Shown piece by piece: positions 54,359 to 63,572 of a stretch of DNA of 64,000 nt. Below the pieces are notes generated by a model. It was not told the origin of the DNA, searched no databases, and saw only the letters and a list, made by a program, of their open reading frames with translations. The position numbers and the translations under genes were made by a program. The DNA comes from Natronolimnohabitans innermongolicus JCM 12255 (lineage in GTDB: Archaea > Halobacteriota > Halobacteria > Halobacteriales > Natrialbaceae). Within the stretch, counting starts at the first letter, position 1, and each line of letters begins with the position of its first letter. The stretch covers positions 1-64,000 of the forward strand of contig NZ_AOHZ01000052.1 of the NCBI RefSeq assembly GCF_000337215.1, written 5' to 3'.

Positions 54359-55091
54359 AGGCCGTCGGTCTCCGCTCGACCATCGACTGCAACTCGCTTG
54401 CGACCTCCGGCGGGACGACGATCCGCCGCGGGCCGGCGACGTACTGGCCGTCGGGCTGGGCGTACTCGAGTTTCAGGATCGTCGCGTCGCCGAGCCGGCG
54501 CGCCGAAACGTCTCGCACGACGCGCAGGTCGATCGCCTGATCGGGATCGTAGAGGTAGATCGCACCCTCCTCGCGGTCGAGCGCGCCGACCGATCGCAGG
54601 AACGACGAGAGCACGAGCGCGACGAGCGCGAGCGGGATCAACAGCGCGGCCAGGCCGGTAAACGGCCCGGCGCCGACCTCGAGGAGTTCTCGCTGCGAGA
54701 CGTATCGGCCGACGGCCATCAGGGAGCCCATGACCGCCATCATCGCGATCGTCCCGAGCGCGGCGTCCGTCACGCGCTCTGCGACGTTGTCGGACGGTTC
54801 GCTGATGGGCAGGCGCTGGGCGAGCGCCGTTAGCTGAGCCTCGGTGGTGCCGGTTATCGCCACCGCGAAGATGGTCGCGATAGCCGCGGCGAAGAAGGCC
54901 ACGACGACGATGCCGAGATCACCCTGTGCGGCGAAATCGTACAGCCGCCAGAAGACGATGATCGTGATCGCGGCGAAGAAGGTGCCGACGCCGAGCGACC
55001 ACAGGAGCCGAACGGTCCGAGACGTCGAGGCGTCGCGGCGCCACTGAATCGTCTCCGAACCAGGTGTGTCCGCGGGCGCGTCCTCGTCCAT
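54357..55091 (-). CDS. Haloarchaeal membrane protein
   Basis: A 244-residue protein. Four or more membrane helices are visible: LWSLGVGTFFAAITIIVFW (about 30-50), LGIVVVAFFAAAIATIFAV (about 60-80), TIAMMAVMGSLMAVGR (about 115-130) and LAALLIPLALVALVLSSFL (about 150-170). The C-terminal part (about 175-244), 'GAIYLYDPDQAIDLRVVRDVSARRLGDATILKLEYAQPDGQYVAGPRRIVVPPEVASELQSMV', is a soluble domain that looks like a PH/immunoglobulin-like beta fold. I start at ATG 55091. No family was recognised. It lies downstream of the phosphate permease gene on the same strand. Confidence 0.65.
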   Translation of the reverse strand: MDEDAPADTPGSETIQWRRDASTSRTVRLLWSLGVGTFFAAITIIVFWRLYDFAAQGDLGIVVVAFFAAAIATIFAVAITGTTEAQLTALAQRLPISEPSDNVAERVTDAALGTIAMMAVMGSLMAVGRYVSQRELLEVGAGPFTGLAALLIPLALVALVLSSFLRSVGALDREEGAIYLYDPDQAIDLRVVRDVSARRLGDATILKLEYAQPDGQYVAGPRRIVVPPEVASELQSMVERRPTA

Positions 55092-55173
55092 ACTGAATCT
55101 GGCCACCGATCGTGTAAAGCCTGTTCGGTGTTCGTCCGTCGGACGACTCGCAGGTGTTCGGCTCCTGGCTCGC

Positions 55174-56367
55174 TCAGAAGAGCAGCGTATCGAAAAGCCA
55201 GAAGCCCGAGAAAGCGATGACGATCGAGCCGGCGAGCGAGAGCACCCACGCGAGGACGGTAAAGCCCATCTTGCGGGCGCTGACGCCGCCGCCGGCGCCC
55301 GCCGCGGCGTAGCCGCTGCCGATGATCGAACTGACGATGATCTCGTTGAACGAGACCGGAATGCCGTAGAGGACGGCCGTCTGGGCGATCATGAACGACG
55401 GGATGAGCGCGGCGATCGAGCGCCGCGGCCCGAGCGAGGAGTAGTCCTGCGAGATCGCTTTGATCATCCGCGGTGCGCCGGTCCACGAGCCGAGCAGCAG
55501 GCCGAAGCCGCCGCCGACGAGCAAGGCGAGCAGCGGCAGGCCGACGTCACCCGAGAGGGGAATCAGCGGTCCGACGGCCAGCCCGACCTGGCTGCCGCCC
55601 GCCGAGAAGGCGACCAGGCCGCCCAGGATGAGCAGGAAGTGTCGCTCGCCGCGCTCGATACCGATCCGTAGATCGGCGCCGACGACGATCGCCCAGAGCG
55701 CGGCGATCAGCGCCGTCATCACGACGATTCCGACGAGTTCGGGACCGGGAATCCAGCCGCTCGTCGCGCCGGCGATCGAGTCGCCGCCGGCGTCCTCGCC
55801 GCCGAGGATCGCGAACTCGATGTTGGCGACCAGCACGCCGACGAACGCCGCAAGCGCGATGATCAGATACTCTTCGGCGACCGGTTCCGCCCTGAGCAGT
55901 CGTGCGATGGCGTAGGCGAGGCCGCCGCCGACGAACGGCGTCAGAATCCACAGCGTCGCGATTTCGACGTACTTCGGCCACGCCGGATCGCCGCCCATCG
56001 CCAGCCCGACGCCGACGACCGCCCCCGTGACCGTAAACGCCGTCGCTATCGGATACCCTGCGAAGACGCCGATCGCGACCAGCCCGGCTGCGATCACCAG
56101 CGCGATCGTCGCCGCCATCGGCGACAGGGTCACGCCGCCGATCAGGTCCGCCCCGACCGCCTCGGAGACGTTCGCCCCCTGTAAGACCGCGCCGGCGAAG
56201 CCGAGAATGCCGACCAGAAAGCCCGCTCGCATCACCGAAATGGCGTTCGCGCCGACCGCGGGAGCGAACGGCGTCGATCCGCTCGAGCCGGCGCCGATCG
56301 CCCAGGCCATAAACAGACTGGCGACTGCGGCAACCAGAAACGTCGCAATCGTCGCAATCTCCACCAT
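55174..56367 (-). CDS. Inorganic phosphate transporter (Pit family)
   Basis: A 397-residue polytopic transporter of the PiT family. The N-terminal 'AWAIGAGSSGSTPFAPAVGANAISVMRAGFLVGILGFAGAVLQGANVSEAVGADLI' contains the repeated GANA-type motif and the C-terminal half repeats it with 'GFGLLLGSWTGAPRMIKAISQDYSSLGPRRSIAALIPSFMIAQTAVLYGIPVSFNEIIVSSIIGSGYAAAGAGG', the second PiT-like motif. It carries phosphate, driven by H+ or Na+. No PhoU-like regulator gene adjoins it. Confidence 0.9.
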   Translation of the reverse strand: MVEIATIATFLVAAVASLFMAWAIGAGSSGSTPFAPAVGANAISVMRAGFLVGILGFAGAVLQGANVSEAVGADLIGGVTLSPMAATIALVIAAGLVAIGVFAGYPIATAFTVTGAVVGVGLAMGGDPAWPKYVEIATLWILTPFVGGGLAYAIARLLRAEPVAEEYLIIALAAFVGVLVANIEFAILGGEDAGGDSIAGATSGWIPGPELVGIVVMTALIAALWAIVVGADLRIGIERGERHFLLILGGLVAFSAGGSQVGLAVGPLIPLSGDVGLPLLALLVGGGFGLLLGSWTGAPRMIKAISQDYSSLGPRRSIAALIPSFMIAQTAVLYGIPVSFNEIIVSSIIGSGYAAAGAGGGVSARKMGFTVLAWVLSLAGSIVIAFSGFWLFDTLLF

Positions 56368-56474
56368 CTCTCTGTCTCTATCCCGGCTTACCAGCTAGCC
56401 CTACAAGTGTGTGCCGCCTTCGACGCTCGACTCGAGCGCCGACAGCGGTCGACGGCTCGTCGAATCGACGCTCG

Positions 56475-57197
56475 TCAGTTCGTCGTCGACTTCGAATTGT
56501 CCTCGGGCTCCGGCGGCGGTTCGGCGCCCTCGATCGCTTCGGCCGCGTCGGTGTCCTTCTCGACGCCGACGTGCCAGCGGTCGATCTCGTCTTCGTACTC
56601 CGAGAGCAACTCCGAGACGTCGTCTTTCAGGACGTCGTCGTTGACGTTGACCTCGAAGACGAACTGCTCGCCGTTGTCGCCGTTGCGCGCGGCCTGCTGG
56701 ACGTTGGCGCTGATGAGTTCGTTGTCGAAGTAGTACGGCGCCAGCTGCGTCATCACGTTCTGGTAGACCGTGTCCTCGACCCGTCGCAGCGCCTTTCGAC
56801 CCGCTGAGTCGGCCGCGCGCGCGACGTAGTCGATCGACTCCTTCCAGTTGTCCATCGCCGCGCCGGCGTCGTCCTCCTCGAGTCGTTCGTAGGACTCGGA
56901 GAGCTTTTCGCCGGCGGTTTTGATGTCCTCGTCGGGGTTTTTGCCGGCTTTCTCGCCTTTGCCTTCCTCGACGCTCGCCTGGTCGGCAGTCTTTTCGCTG
57001 ACGTCCGTCTCGAGGGTCTCGTGGGCCTTCGGCCGCCACTCTTCCCACTCCTCGAAGGCGCGGGTGAATCGGGCGTCGGCCGACGATTCGGGGTCGTGGA
57101 CGCCGGCGTCTCGGAGGGCGCGCGTGATGCGCTCGCCGTGTTCGACGATGTCGCCCCAGTCGCCGCGGACCTTGAATCCCGAAATGCTCTCTTCCAT
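56475..57197 (-). CDS. Haloarchaeal hypothetical protein (DUF5828)
   Basis: A 240-residue acidic, soluble protein starting MEESISGFKVRGDWGDIVEHGERITRAL. The text matches the DUF5828 family: a long helix-rich region (about 30-150), a 'YVARAADSAGRKALRRVEDTVYQNVMTQLAPYYFDNELISANVQQAARN' stretch, and a C-terminal conserved 'FVFEVNVNDDVLKDDVSELLSEYEDEIDRWHVGVEKDTDAAEA'. Function unknown; the long helical runs suggest a coiled-coil structural or adaptor protein. Confidence 0.75.
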   Translation of the reverse strand: MEESISGFKVRGDWGDIVEHGERITRALRDAGVHDPESSADARFTRAFEEWEEWRPKAHETLETDVSEKTADQASVEEGKGEKAGKNPDEDIKTAGEKLSESYERLEEDDAGAAMDNWKESIDYVARAADSAGRKALRRVEDTVYQNVMTQLAPYYFDNELISANVQQAARNGDNGEQFVFEVNVNDDVLKDDVSELLSEYEDEIDRWHVGVEKDTDAAEAIEGAEPPPEPEDNSKSTTN

Positions 57198-57425
57198 TCG
57201 GCTGGCCGGATGGTAGGAGGGCGATTGCTATAAACTTCTCCGCCATCCACCGCAGGCCGTTTCGAGGGGGCGGATCGACCGGATTCGACCGCTTCCGGTC
57301 GGGTTCGACCGTCCTCGTCGTCCTCGAGTCTCGGCGTCGTCGAGTGTGACTGGGTGGCTCGGTTGTCCGCCCCGCACTCGCGGCTGATCGATACTGTGAA
57401 CTATCCGGCGACGGCCAGTAGGAGT

Positions 57426-58103
57426 ATGCCGATCGAAAACCGGGACGAAGCCTATCTCGTCACCCACGCGCTGGCAAAGGACACGCTCTCGCGGCTGCGG
57501 GACGTCGAAACCGAGCAGGTCAGCTTCCGGAAAGGGCTGGTGAAACTCGGCCGCATCTGCGGCTACGAGATCATCGACGGCCGGATGGAGACCGAGTACG
57601 TCGAGATCGAGACGCCCCTCGAGCCCACGATGGGCGAGCGCGTCCGCGGGCTCGACGACGTCGTCATCATCAACGTGCTTCGTGCGGCGACGCCGTTCGT
57701 CGAGGGACTGCTGAAGGCGTTCCCCCGCGCTCGACAGGGCGTCATCAGCGCCAGCCGCGACGAGGAGGCCGGCCGCGACGACGACGGCTCGTTCCCGATC
57801 ACCGTCGACTACGTCAAACTCCCCGAGATCCACGAGGAAGACACCGTGATCGTCGCCGATCCGATGCTCGCGACGGGGAGTACGATGTGTACCGTCCTCG
57901 ATCACGTCATCGAGAACTCGCCCGAGCCGGAGAACCTGATCGTCCTCTCGGCGGTCTCCGCGCCCGAAGGGCTGCTCCGCGTCGACGACGAGTGCCCCGA
58001 GGCCGACCTGCTGACGGTCTCGATCGACGACCGCCTCGACGACGACGGCTTCATCGTCCCCGGGCTGGGCGACGCCGGCGACCGGGCGTTCCGGACGACC
58101 TGA
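57426..58103 (+). CDS. upp: Uracil phosphoribosyltransferase
   Basis: A 225-residue enzyme that turns uracil and PRPP into UMP. The PRPP-binding motif is '[22 protein letters not shown]' (D-P-M-L-A-T-G-x-T), and the uracil-binding segment near the C-terminus is '[17 protein letters not shown]'. Start ATG 57426, with an AGGAG-type run just before it. A cupin gene follows 56 bp downstream; both may be co-transcribed though unrelated in role. Confidence 0.94.
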   Translation: MPIENRDEAYLVTHALAKDTLSRLRDVETEQVSFRKGLVKLGRICGYEIIDGRMETEYVEIETPLEPTMGERVRGLDDVVIINVLRAATPFVEGLLKAFPRARQGVISASRDEEAGRDDDGSFPITVDYVKLPEIHEEDTVIVADPMLATGSTMCTVLDHVIENSPEPENLIVLSAVSAPEGLLRVDDECPEADLLTVSIDDRLDDDGFIVPGLGDAGDRAFRTT

Positions 58104-58159
58104 ACCGGTCCCCGATTCGTTCCCGTCGACTTTTTGCCGATCCGCGCAGACGCGACGGT

Positions 58160-58537
58160 ATGGACTACAGCGTCGTCGATCCCGACGAACTCGAGGCGGT
58201 CGAGAACCGACCCTGTGATCTCCGCCGGCTGAGCGACGCCGCCGGATTGGAACACGTTGCGATCAACCGGTTCCGCGCGGAGCCGGGCGAGCAGTTGCCG
58301 CTGGCGTATCACTACCACGAGCAACAGGAGGAGGCGTTCGTCGTCACCGCCGGAACCCTCCACGTGGAGACGCCTGACGGCGAATTCGAGGTCGGCGAGG
58401 GCGAACTGTTCGCGGCCCAGCCCGAGTCGGCACACCGGGCGTACAACCCCGACGACGCCGACGAGACGCTCGAGGTCATCGCCGTCGGCGCGCCGCCAGC
58501 CGAAGACGATGCCGTGGCGTACGACCCGGACGAGTAG
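58160..58537 (+). CDS. Cupin-domain protein
   Basis: A 125-residue single cupin. The metal-binding motif 1 is 'HYHEQQEEAFVVTAGTLHVE' (H-x-H ... E ... G) near residues 50-70, and motif 2 includes 'ESAHRAYNP' with the histidine near residue 95. No partner gene identifies the substrate; roles range from sugar isomerases to dioxygenases. A conserved N-terminal 'DELEAVENRPCDLRRLSDAAGLEHVAINRFRAEPGEQLPLAYHYHEQ' is shared by haloarchaeal relatives. Confidence 0.82.
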   Translation: MDYSVVDPDELEAVENRPCDLRRLSDAAGLEHVAINRFRAEPGEQLPLAYHYHEQQEEAFVVTAGTLHVETPDGEFEVGEGELFAAQPESAHRAYNPDDADETLEVIAVGAPPAEDDAVAYDPDE

Positions 58538-58575
58538 TCGCCACAGCGTTGGCGACTCGAGCAGTAGTCGGAACA

Positions 58576-58584
58576 CATATTTTT
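58576..58584 (+). promoter_or_regulatory. Putative TATA box
   Basis: CATATTTTT is centred about 27 bp before the ATG at 58607, predicting a leaderless transcript of the membrane protein gene. Confidence 0.45.
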
Positions 58585-58606
58585 CTCGAGAACGTGTCAG
58601 ATCGCT

Positions 58607-59113
58607 ATGGGCCTTCGGCTGTGGGTCGCCGAGGAGACACCCGAACACCAATCGCGGACCGACCACGACACGTGGCGGGAGTACTTCCTGAATCCAACCG
58701 ACGTGGCCGGACTCTTCACCAGAGCGACGCTCCTGTCCGTTCTCGCCGCTACGCTCTCCATCGTCGCTGCAATCGTCGAAATTGCCGTCGTTCAGCCGAC
58801 GGCGAACGCGATCAGCGTCTGGGCGCTGCTGTGCTCGCTCGCCGCCGCATCGCTGTCGATGTTCGGATACGCGCTCTGGTCCGTCGGCCAACAGCGGCGG
58901 CTGAAACGCCACCGAGCGGCCGACGACGAACCACCCCTGCTCGAGCGGCCGGTCCGCGCGCTCCAGATCGCGTTCACGGATGGGGACGAACTCGACGAGT
59001 ACGAAGCCCGCGTCCAACGAACCGTTCTCGGACTCCTCCTGAGTCTGCTCCTCGGCGCGCTGCCCCTCAGGATATTCGGCGGTGCGCTCGTCCACTCTTT
59101 GCCCGTCGCGTAG
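58607..59113 (+). CDS. Small membrane protein, haloarchaeal hypothetical
   Basis: A 168-residue protein with three or more membrane segments: TLLSVLAATLSIVAAIVEIAVV (about 40-60), VWALLCSLAAASLSMFGYALW (about 70-90) and LGLLLSLLLGALPLRIFGGAL (about 142-162). The N-terminal segment 'MGLRLWVAEETPEHQSRTDHDTWREYFLNPTDVAG' and the loop 'ALQIAFTDGDELDEYEARVQRTV' are likely cytoplasmic. Not recognised. It has its own leaderless promoter. Confidence 0.6.
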   Translation: MGLRLWVAEETPEHQSRTDHDTWREYFLNPTDVAGLFTRATLLSVLAATLSIVAAIVEIAVVQPTANAISVWALLCSLAAASLSMFGYALWSVGQQRRLKRHRAADDEPPLLERPVRALQIAFTDGDELDEYEARVQRTVLGLLLSLLLGALPLRIFGGALVHSLPVA

Positions 59114-59219
59114 CGCGGAGCACAGTCTTCGAGCGCTACAACTCCAGGCGGGTACGCTCGTCGAACGACTCTACTCGTCGAACGAGAATGTAACCGGGCG
59201 CGCGGGTGACGAGGGCGCG

Positions 59220-59429
59220 CTAATCCTCGCCCTCGACGCCACAGGTGTTGATCCCGAACAGCGCGTTTAGCGGACAGCGCTGGATGACCGCGGTCGCGAA
59301 GACGTCGCTGCCGGCGACGAACGCGAGCGTGCCGACCGTTCGATCCCGGTTCCGGTAGCCGTAGACGAGCAGCGCCACTCCGGCGACGATCCGCCAGATG
59401 CGATCGATTCCGCCGACGTTCCTGTCCAT
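59220..59429 (-). CDS. DUF2892 (YgaP-like) membrane protein
   Basis: A 69-residue protein: 'MDRNVGGIDRIWRIVAGVALLVYGYRNRDRTVGTLAFVAGSDVFATAVIQRCPLNALFGINTC' carries the DUF2892 pattern (N-x-G-x-x-D-R-x-x-R membrane helix and the 'RCPLNALFGINT' C-terminal motif). Such small proteins occur alone or fused to rhodaneses. I start at ATG 59429 since the upstream extension looks non-coding. It lies downstream of the S9 peptidase gene on the same strand, across an intergenic gap holding ORB-like sequences. Confidence 0.8.
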   Translation of the reverse strand: MDRNVGGIDRIWRIVAGVALLVYGYRNRDRTVGTLAFVAGSDVFATAVIQRCPLNALFGINTCGVEGED

Positions 59430-59501
59430 GCCGTCGCGAACGGTCGGGAGCCACGTATCGGTTTCCCTGCACCGATCACGTTCGGTCGCTCCGTCCGGCC
59501 C

Positions 59502-59577
59502 GAACCCCTTCGTTTCCGGTCGAACTCGAGTCACCCCATCCCTCTCGGCGCTGACTGACCCCTTCGCTTCCACTCGA
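59502..59577 (-). other. Tandem pair of ORB-like boxes between the DUF2892 and S9 peptidase genes
   Basis: On the minus strand the first box (59503-59522) reads GACCGGAAACGAAGGGGTT and the second (59558-59577) TCGAGTGGAAGCGAAGGGGT. Both have the same orientation and are 55 bp apart. The GGAAACGAAGGGG core of the first matches an ORB core base for base; the second has one change (GAAGCG). Confidence 0.5.
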
Positions 59578-59583
59578 GCGCGG

Positions 59584-61740
59584 TTACTCGTCGCCGTCTG
59601 CGTCGCCACCGTCGCGTCCCCGCTCGCCCGCACTCGAGAGCCCCGCCCCGCGGTCGCGCTCGAGTGCGGGTGCCACGTCCCGATACTCAGAATAGCCGTC
59701 GAACCAGCGCACGATTCGCTCGAGGCGGTCGACGACGTGGGCGGGTTCGCCGGAGCGCGAGAGTTCGTGGCCCTCCCGTGGATACCGTACCAGCCGGGTG
59801 TCGACGCGGTGTTTCCGCAGGCCGCGGTAGAACAATTCGACCGTGTTCGCGGGCGTTCGGTAGTCCCGGTCGGCGTGGACGAGCAGCGTCGGGGTGTCGA
59901 CGCTCTCGACGTGGGCGGCGGGGGACTGCTCCCAGAGGGCTTCGGGATCGTCCCACGGCGTCGTTCCGTAGTCGCCCTCGAGTAGCTGAAAGGCGTCGCT
60001 CGAGCCGTAGAAGCTGGTGAAGTCGTAGAGGCCGCGCTGGGCGACGGCCGCCTCGAACCGATCGGTCTGCGTGACCGCCCAGGCGGTCATGAAGCCGCCG
60101 AAGCTGCCGCCGGTGACGAACGCCGACTCGTCGTCGACGTACTCGCGCTCGCAGACGGTCTCGAGGCCGGCGAGAACGTCGGTCAGCGTGACCGCGCCCC
60201 AGTCGCCTTCGATGGCGGTCGCGTGCTCTTCGCCGTAACCCGTCGATCCCCGCGGATTGCACCAGAAGACGACGTAGCCGGCCGCGGCGAGCGTCTGGAA
60301 CTCGTGCCACATCGTCCCCGCGGTCGTCCAGTGGGCGTGCGGGCCGCCGTGGATCTCGACGATCAGGGGGTACGTCTCGCCGGGCGAGGCGTCGGCGTCG
60401 AACTCCGGCGGCGTCAGGAGCCAGCCCTGGATCTCGGTGGTCTCCTCGTCGGCTCCGCGTTCGCCGTCGTCGCCGGCTCCGGCGCCACCCGCCCCGGCGT
60501 CGACCTCGAACCACACCTCCTCGGGCCGGCGAACGGGGCGATCCGCGAGGTAATCGCCGTTGACGCGCGTCAGTCGGTGGGGTTCGTTCCCGCCGCGGGT
60601 GGTCACGACCACGTCGCCGGGGTGGTCCCACTCGCTTTCGACGTACGCGACGGCGTTTTCGCCGACGTCGAACTCGGCGATCGTTCCGCCCTCTCCGTAG
60701 ATCCGCGTTGGTTCGGCGCTTGCGTCGGCGGGAACCGTCCAGCAGACGCGCGAGCCCTCGTCGGGGGTCGTAAAGTAGATCGTCTCGCCGTCTGGCGCCC
60801 ACCGGAACTGACAGCGGCCACCGATCGTCCGATCGAGCGGTTCGGTCGGGGTCCGAACCTCGCCCGTTTCGGGCTCGAGAACGCGGATCTCGGTCTGGCG
60901 AAGCGACGCCCGCTCCTCGGGCGTGTACTCGAAGGCGACGCGGTTGTCGGCGGTGGCGTCGATCGATCCCGAGCCGAGCCAGCCCGACGTTTCCGCGACG
61001 GGCGCGGCGCGATCCGACTCGAGGTCGTGCTCGAGCACCTCGTAGCGCAGCGAGTCGTCCGGATCCGCGCCGGTCTTCGTCGCGTAGTAAAGCGTCTCGC
61101 CGTCACCCCACGTCGGGCTCACGTAATCGGCGTCGCCGTCGGTGACGCGAGCGAGCGCGTCGGTATCACCGTTTGACTCCGCTGAATCCGACAGCGCCGC
61201 CTCGAACTCGAGGACGTAGACGTGGCGCCGCTGGCCGTCGAAGTACTCCGTCTCGGCGCGGTAGACCGTGCGATCGATCACGCGCGGATCGGGCTCCTCG
61301 CGCTCGTAGTCGGGGTCGACGGACAGGTCACGCTCGTTCTCGCGGTCCGCGGCCGTCACCCGCTGTGAGAAACACAGCCGCGAGCCGTCAGGGCTCCACT
61401 CGAGGTCGTCGATCCCGCCGACGACGGCCGTGAGTCGGCGCGCCTCGCCGCCGTCGGTCGGAAGGGCCCAGAGCTGTTCGCGGTCGCCTTCCCCGCGGGT
61501 GCTGGCGAACGCGAGCCAGTCGCCGTCGGGGCTCCAGCGGGGCTGGCCGTCGACACCTGCGCTCGCGGTGAACTGCGTCGCTTCGTCGCCGCCGACTGGG
61601 ACGACGTGGATCGTCGCGCCGTAGGACTCGTCGTCCTCGGCCGTCTTCCTGACGAACGCCACGCGCTCGCCGTCCGGCGAGAGTCGCGGCGCGCCGGCGA
61701 CGACGAGGTCGCGGTAGTCGGCCGCTTCGATTCGGTTCAT
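59584..61740 (-). CDS. S9-family prolyl oligopeptidase-like serine peptidase
   Basis: A 718-residue S9C-type (acylaminoacyl-peptidase-like) enzyme. An N-terminal beta-propeller region (about 1-440) contains repeated W-S-P-D-G-style motifs ('RWSPDGDWLAFAST', 'EWSPDGSRLCFSQ'). The C-terminal alpha/beta hydrolase has the nucleophile elbow 'GGSFGGFMTAW' with the catalytic serine, the acid in 'LLVHADRDYRTPANT' and the histidine in 'REGHELSRSGEP'. It probably acts on short peptides in the cytoplasm; no signal peptide is visible. Confidence 0.92.
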   Translation of the reverse strand: MNRIEAADYRDLVVAGAPRLSPDGERVAFVRKTAEDDESYGATIHVVPVGGDEATQFTASAGVDGQPRWSPDGDWLAFASTRGEGDREQLWALPTDGGEARRLTAVVGGIDDLEWSPDGSRLCFSQRVTAADRENERDLSVDPDYEREEPDPRVIDRTVYRAETEYFDGQRRHVYVLEFEAALSDSAESNGDTDALARVTDGDADYVSPTWGDGETLYYATKTGADPDDSLRYEVLEHDLESDRAAPVAETSGWLGSGSIDATADNRVAFEYTPEERASLRQTEIRVLEPETGEVRTPTEPLDRTIGGRCQFRWAPDGETIYFTTPDEGSRVCWTVPADASAEPTRIYGEGGTIAEFDVGENAVAYVESEWDHPGDVVVTTRGGNEPHRLTRVNGDYLADRPVRRPEEVWFEVDAGAGGAGAGDDGERGADEETTEIQGWLLTPPEFDADASPGETYPLIVEIHGGPHAHWTTAGTMWHEFQTLAAAGYVVFWCNPRGSTGYGEEHATAIEGDWGAVTLTDVLAGLETVCEREYVDDESAFVTGGSFGGFMTAWAVTQTDRFEAAVAQRGLYDFTSFYGSSDAFQLLEGDYGTTPWDDPEALWEQSPAAHVESVDTPTLLVHADRDYRTPANTVELFYRGLRKHRVDTRLVRYPREGHELSRSGEPAHVVDRLERIVRWFDGYSEYRDVAPALERDRGAGLSSAGERGRDGGDADGDE

Positions 61741-61857
61741 ACCTCGAGTCGGAGCCCCGACGCTATATAAGTCAGCGACGCGGAAGCCGCGACGCTCGTC
61801 CCGACGACGAACGATTCGCCGACGGACAGTACAGCTGCCTGTCGAGAACCCGTTAGG

Positions 61858-61864
61858 ATTTTAT
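61858..61864 (+). promoter_or_regulatory. Putative TATA box
   Basis: ATTTTAT is centred about 27 bp before the GTG at 61888, the spacing of a leaderless transcript; this supports the GTG start. Confidence 0.45.
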
Positions 61865-61887
61865 CAGTAGCGCGGGTATTTCCGCCC

Positions 61888-62751
61888 GTGTCACGCCGAA
61901 ACGCGGCGGACGCAGCGTCGCTCGAGGGCGACGATTCGGCGTCCGCGAACCAAGATTGGGCCTTCCCGCTCGTTGCTGCCGTCTACGGCGGCGTGTTGCT
62001 GGCTGGTCTCACGTCGGCGGTCGCGATTCCGCTCGACGGCGGGCCGCTGGGTCTGAGCGGGAGCTACGCGGCTGGTTTCATCGCCGGGTTCGTCGGCGGA
62101 TTCGTCCTGGCGCGAGTCGACGCGCGGCTCCCTGCCCGACTCGGACGGACGGGTGGTCACCGGCTCGGGACCGCCGCCCCGTCGCTTCCCTTCTTCGGAA
62201 TCTGGCTCGTCTCGTCCGATCCGGCCGCCGAAGCGGTCGCACTGGTATCGACGCTTCTCGTGTTCGCGACGGGACAACTGCTGTCTCAGGTGGCCAGCAA
62301 CCGGTACGTCGATTCGGTCACCGCCGGGGAACCGTCGGCGACGTGGCGGTGGGAGCCGCCCGGTTCGCTCCGTCTGGATCTGCTCGTCGGCGCGCTGTGG
62401 GGCGTTCTCGCCGCCGCCAACGCGGCCACCGGTAACTGGCAGTCGGCGCTTCTGTGGCTGACGCTCGGTGTGATGTGGCTCGCGAGCGGCCTCGCGGAAG
62501 GGCGGTGGTCGCTCGGCGCCGGGCGTGATCGCTGTGAAATACAGGTCTACGACTCCGGACTCGTCAAGCGACGCCCCTTCCTGCAGACGTTCGTCTCGTG
62601 GGACGAAATCAACCACGTTCGGCTCCGCGACGGCGAACTCGTCCTCGACCGCGGCTTCCGGGACGTCCGCCTCGAGCGCGACGCCCTCGAAGACGCCGAC
62701 GGCGTACTCGAGGCGATCGACGAACGGATCGCGGGCGCCGCGTTGCGCTGA
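61888..62751 (+). CDS. Haloarchaeal membrane protein
   Basis: A 287-residue protein starting with GTG. Hydrophobic segments (about 30-50 'PLVAAVYGGVLLAGLTSAVAIPL', 58-80, 103-130, 180-205) suggest four or more membrane helices. The C-terminal part (about 215-287) 'CEIQVYDSGLVKRRPFLQTFVSWDEINHVRLRDGELVLDRGFRDVRLERDALEDADGVLEAIDERI' looks like a small PH-like cytoplasmic domain. Not recognised beyond a haloarchaeal membrane family. It converges with the IMPACT/YigZ gene. Confidence 0.65.
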   Translation: MSRRNAADAASLEGDDSASANQDWAFPLVAAVYGGVLLAGLTSAVAIPLDGGPLGLSGSYAAGFIAGFVGGFVLARVDARLPARLGRTGGHRLGTAAPSLPFFGIWLVSSDPAAEAVALVSTLLVFATGQLLSQVASNRYVDSVTAGEPSATWRWEPPGSLRLDLLVGALWGVLAAANAATGNWQSALLWLTLGVMWLASGLAEGRWSLGAGRDRCEIQVYDSGLVKRRPFLQTFVSWDEINHVRLRDGELVLDRGFRDVRLERDALEDADGVLEAIDERIAGAALR

Positions 62752-62781
62752 CGGTGCCTATCGTCGCCGCCGGCCGCTCGA

Positions 62782-63441
62782 TCACTCGAGGTCGACCCGC
62801 CCGCTCGTCGCGCTGCGCAGTCGGTCTCGTAACGCGTCGGCCTCCTCGAGGGGGACCCGGACGTCGAAGGAGACTTCGGCCTCGTAGGCGGCGTCGAACT
62901 CGTGGCCCGCGCTCTCGAGGATGCCCCGGACGGTGCCGGAGTCGTCGTACTCGACGGTGATCGAGACCGTTTCGTGGGGTCGTTCTTCGACGACGCCGGC
63001 TTTTTCGACGGCTTCGTTGACCGCCCGGGAGTAGGCCCGGACGAGGCCACCAACGCCGAGGTTGGTCCCGCCGTAGTACCGCGTGACGACGACCGCGCAG
63101 TTCTCGAGATCCTGCTGTGTGAGGACGTTCAGCGCCGGCTTTCCGGCCGAACCGGAGGGTTCGCCCTCGTCGCTCGAGTACTCGCGGAGGAATCGACCGC
63201 CGGCGCTGGCTCCCGGACCGTCGCCGCACGCTCCATCGTCCGCGGCGCCGCCGCTTCCGACGCGAACCCGATACGCCGGCACGTTGTGGGTGGCGTCGGC
63301 GTACTCCGTTTGGACGGCGTCGACGAACGCCTCGGCCTCGTCGACGGATTCGACCGGCCGGATTCGGCCGACGAACTCCGAGCCCTGCACGACGAACTCC
63401 GCGGTGGCCGGCCCGGCAATGGTCAGGTACGTGTCGTTCAC
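62782..63441 (-). CDS. IMPACT/YigZ-family protein
   Basis: A 219-residue protein. The N-terminal UPF0029/IMPACT domain (about 1-140) has 'FVVQGSEFVGRIRPVESVDEAEAFVDAVQTEYADATHNVPAYRV', 'SSDEGEPSGSAGKPALNVLTQQDLENCAVVVTRYYGGTNLGVGGLVRAYSRAV' - the conserved DDGEPS/GTAG and YFGG-LG-GGL-RAY-A motifs. A second domain (DUF1949-like, EF-G domain V fold) forms the C-terminal third. The family is thought to bind ribosomes or tRNA; role in archaea unknown. An acidic insert 'GSGGAADDGACGDGPGASAGG' separates strands. Confidence 0.86.
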   Translation of the reverse strand: MNDTYLTIAGPATAEFVVQGSEFVGRIRPVESVDEAEAFVDAVQTEYADATHNVPAYRVRVGSGGAADDGACGDGPGASAGGRFLREYSSDEGEPSGSAGKPALNVLTQQDLENCAVVVTRYYGGTNLGVGGLVRAYSRAVNEAVEKAGVVEERPHETVSITVEYDDSGTVRGILESAGHEFDAAYEAEVSFDVRVPLEEADALRDRLRSATSGRVDLE

Positions 63442-63572
63442 GGGGACTCTCCTCTCACGTGTCCACGGGTGTACGCGCGGTGGAAAAAAGAGCGCGTCGG
63501 TCCCGCCGCTACCGACGTATCGATTTCCGGATATCCAATACGTTCTTGAGCCCCGATGTGGTGCAGTGTGGT

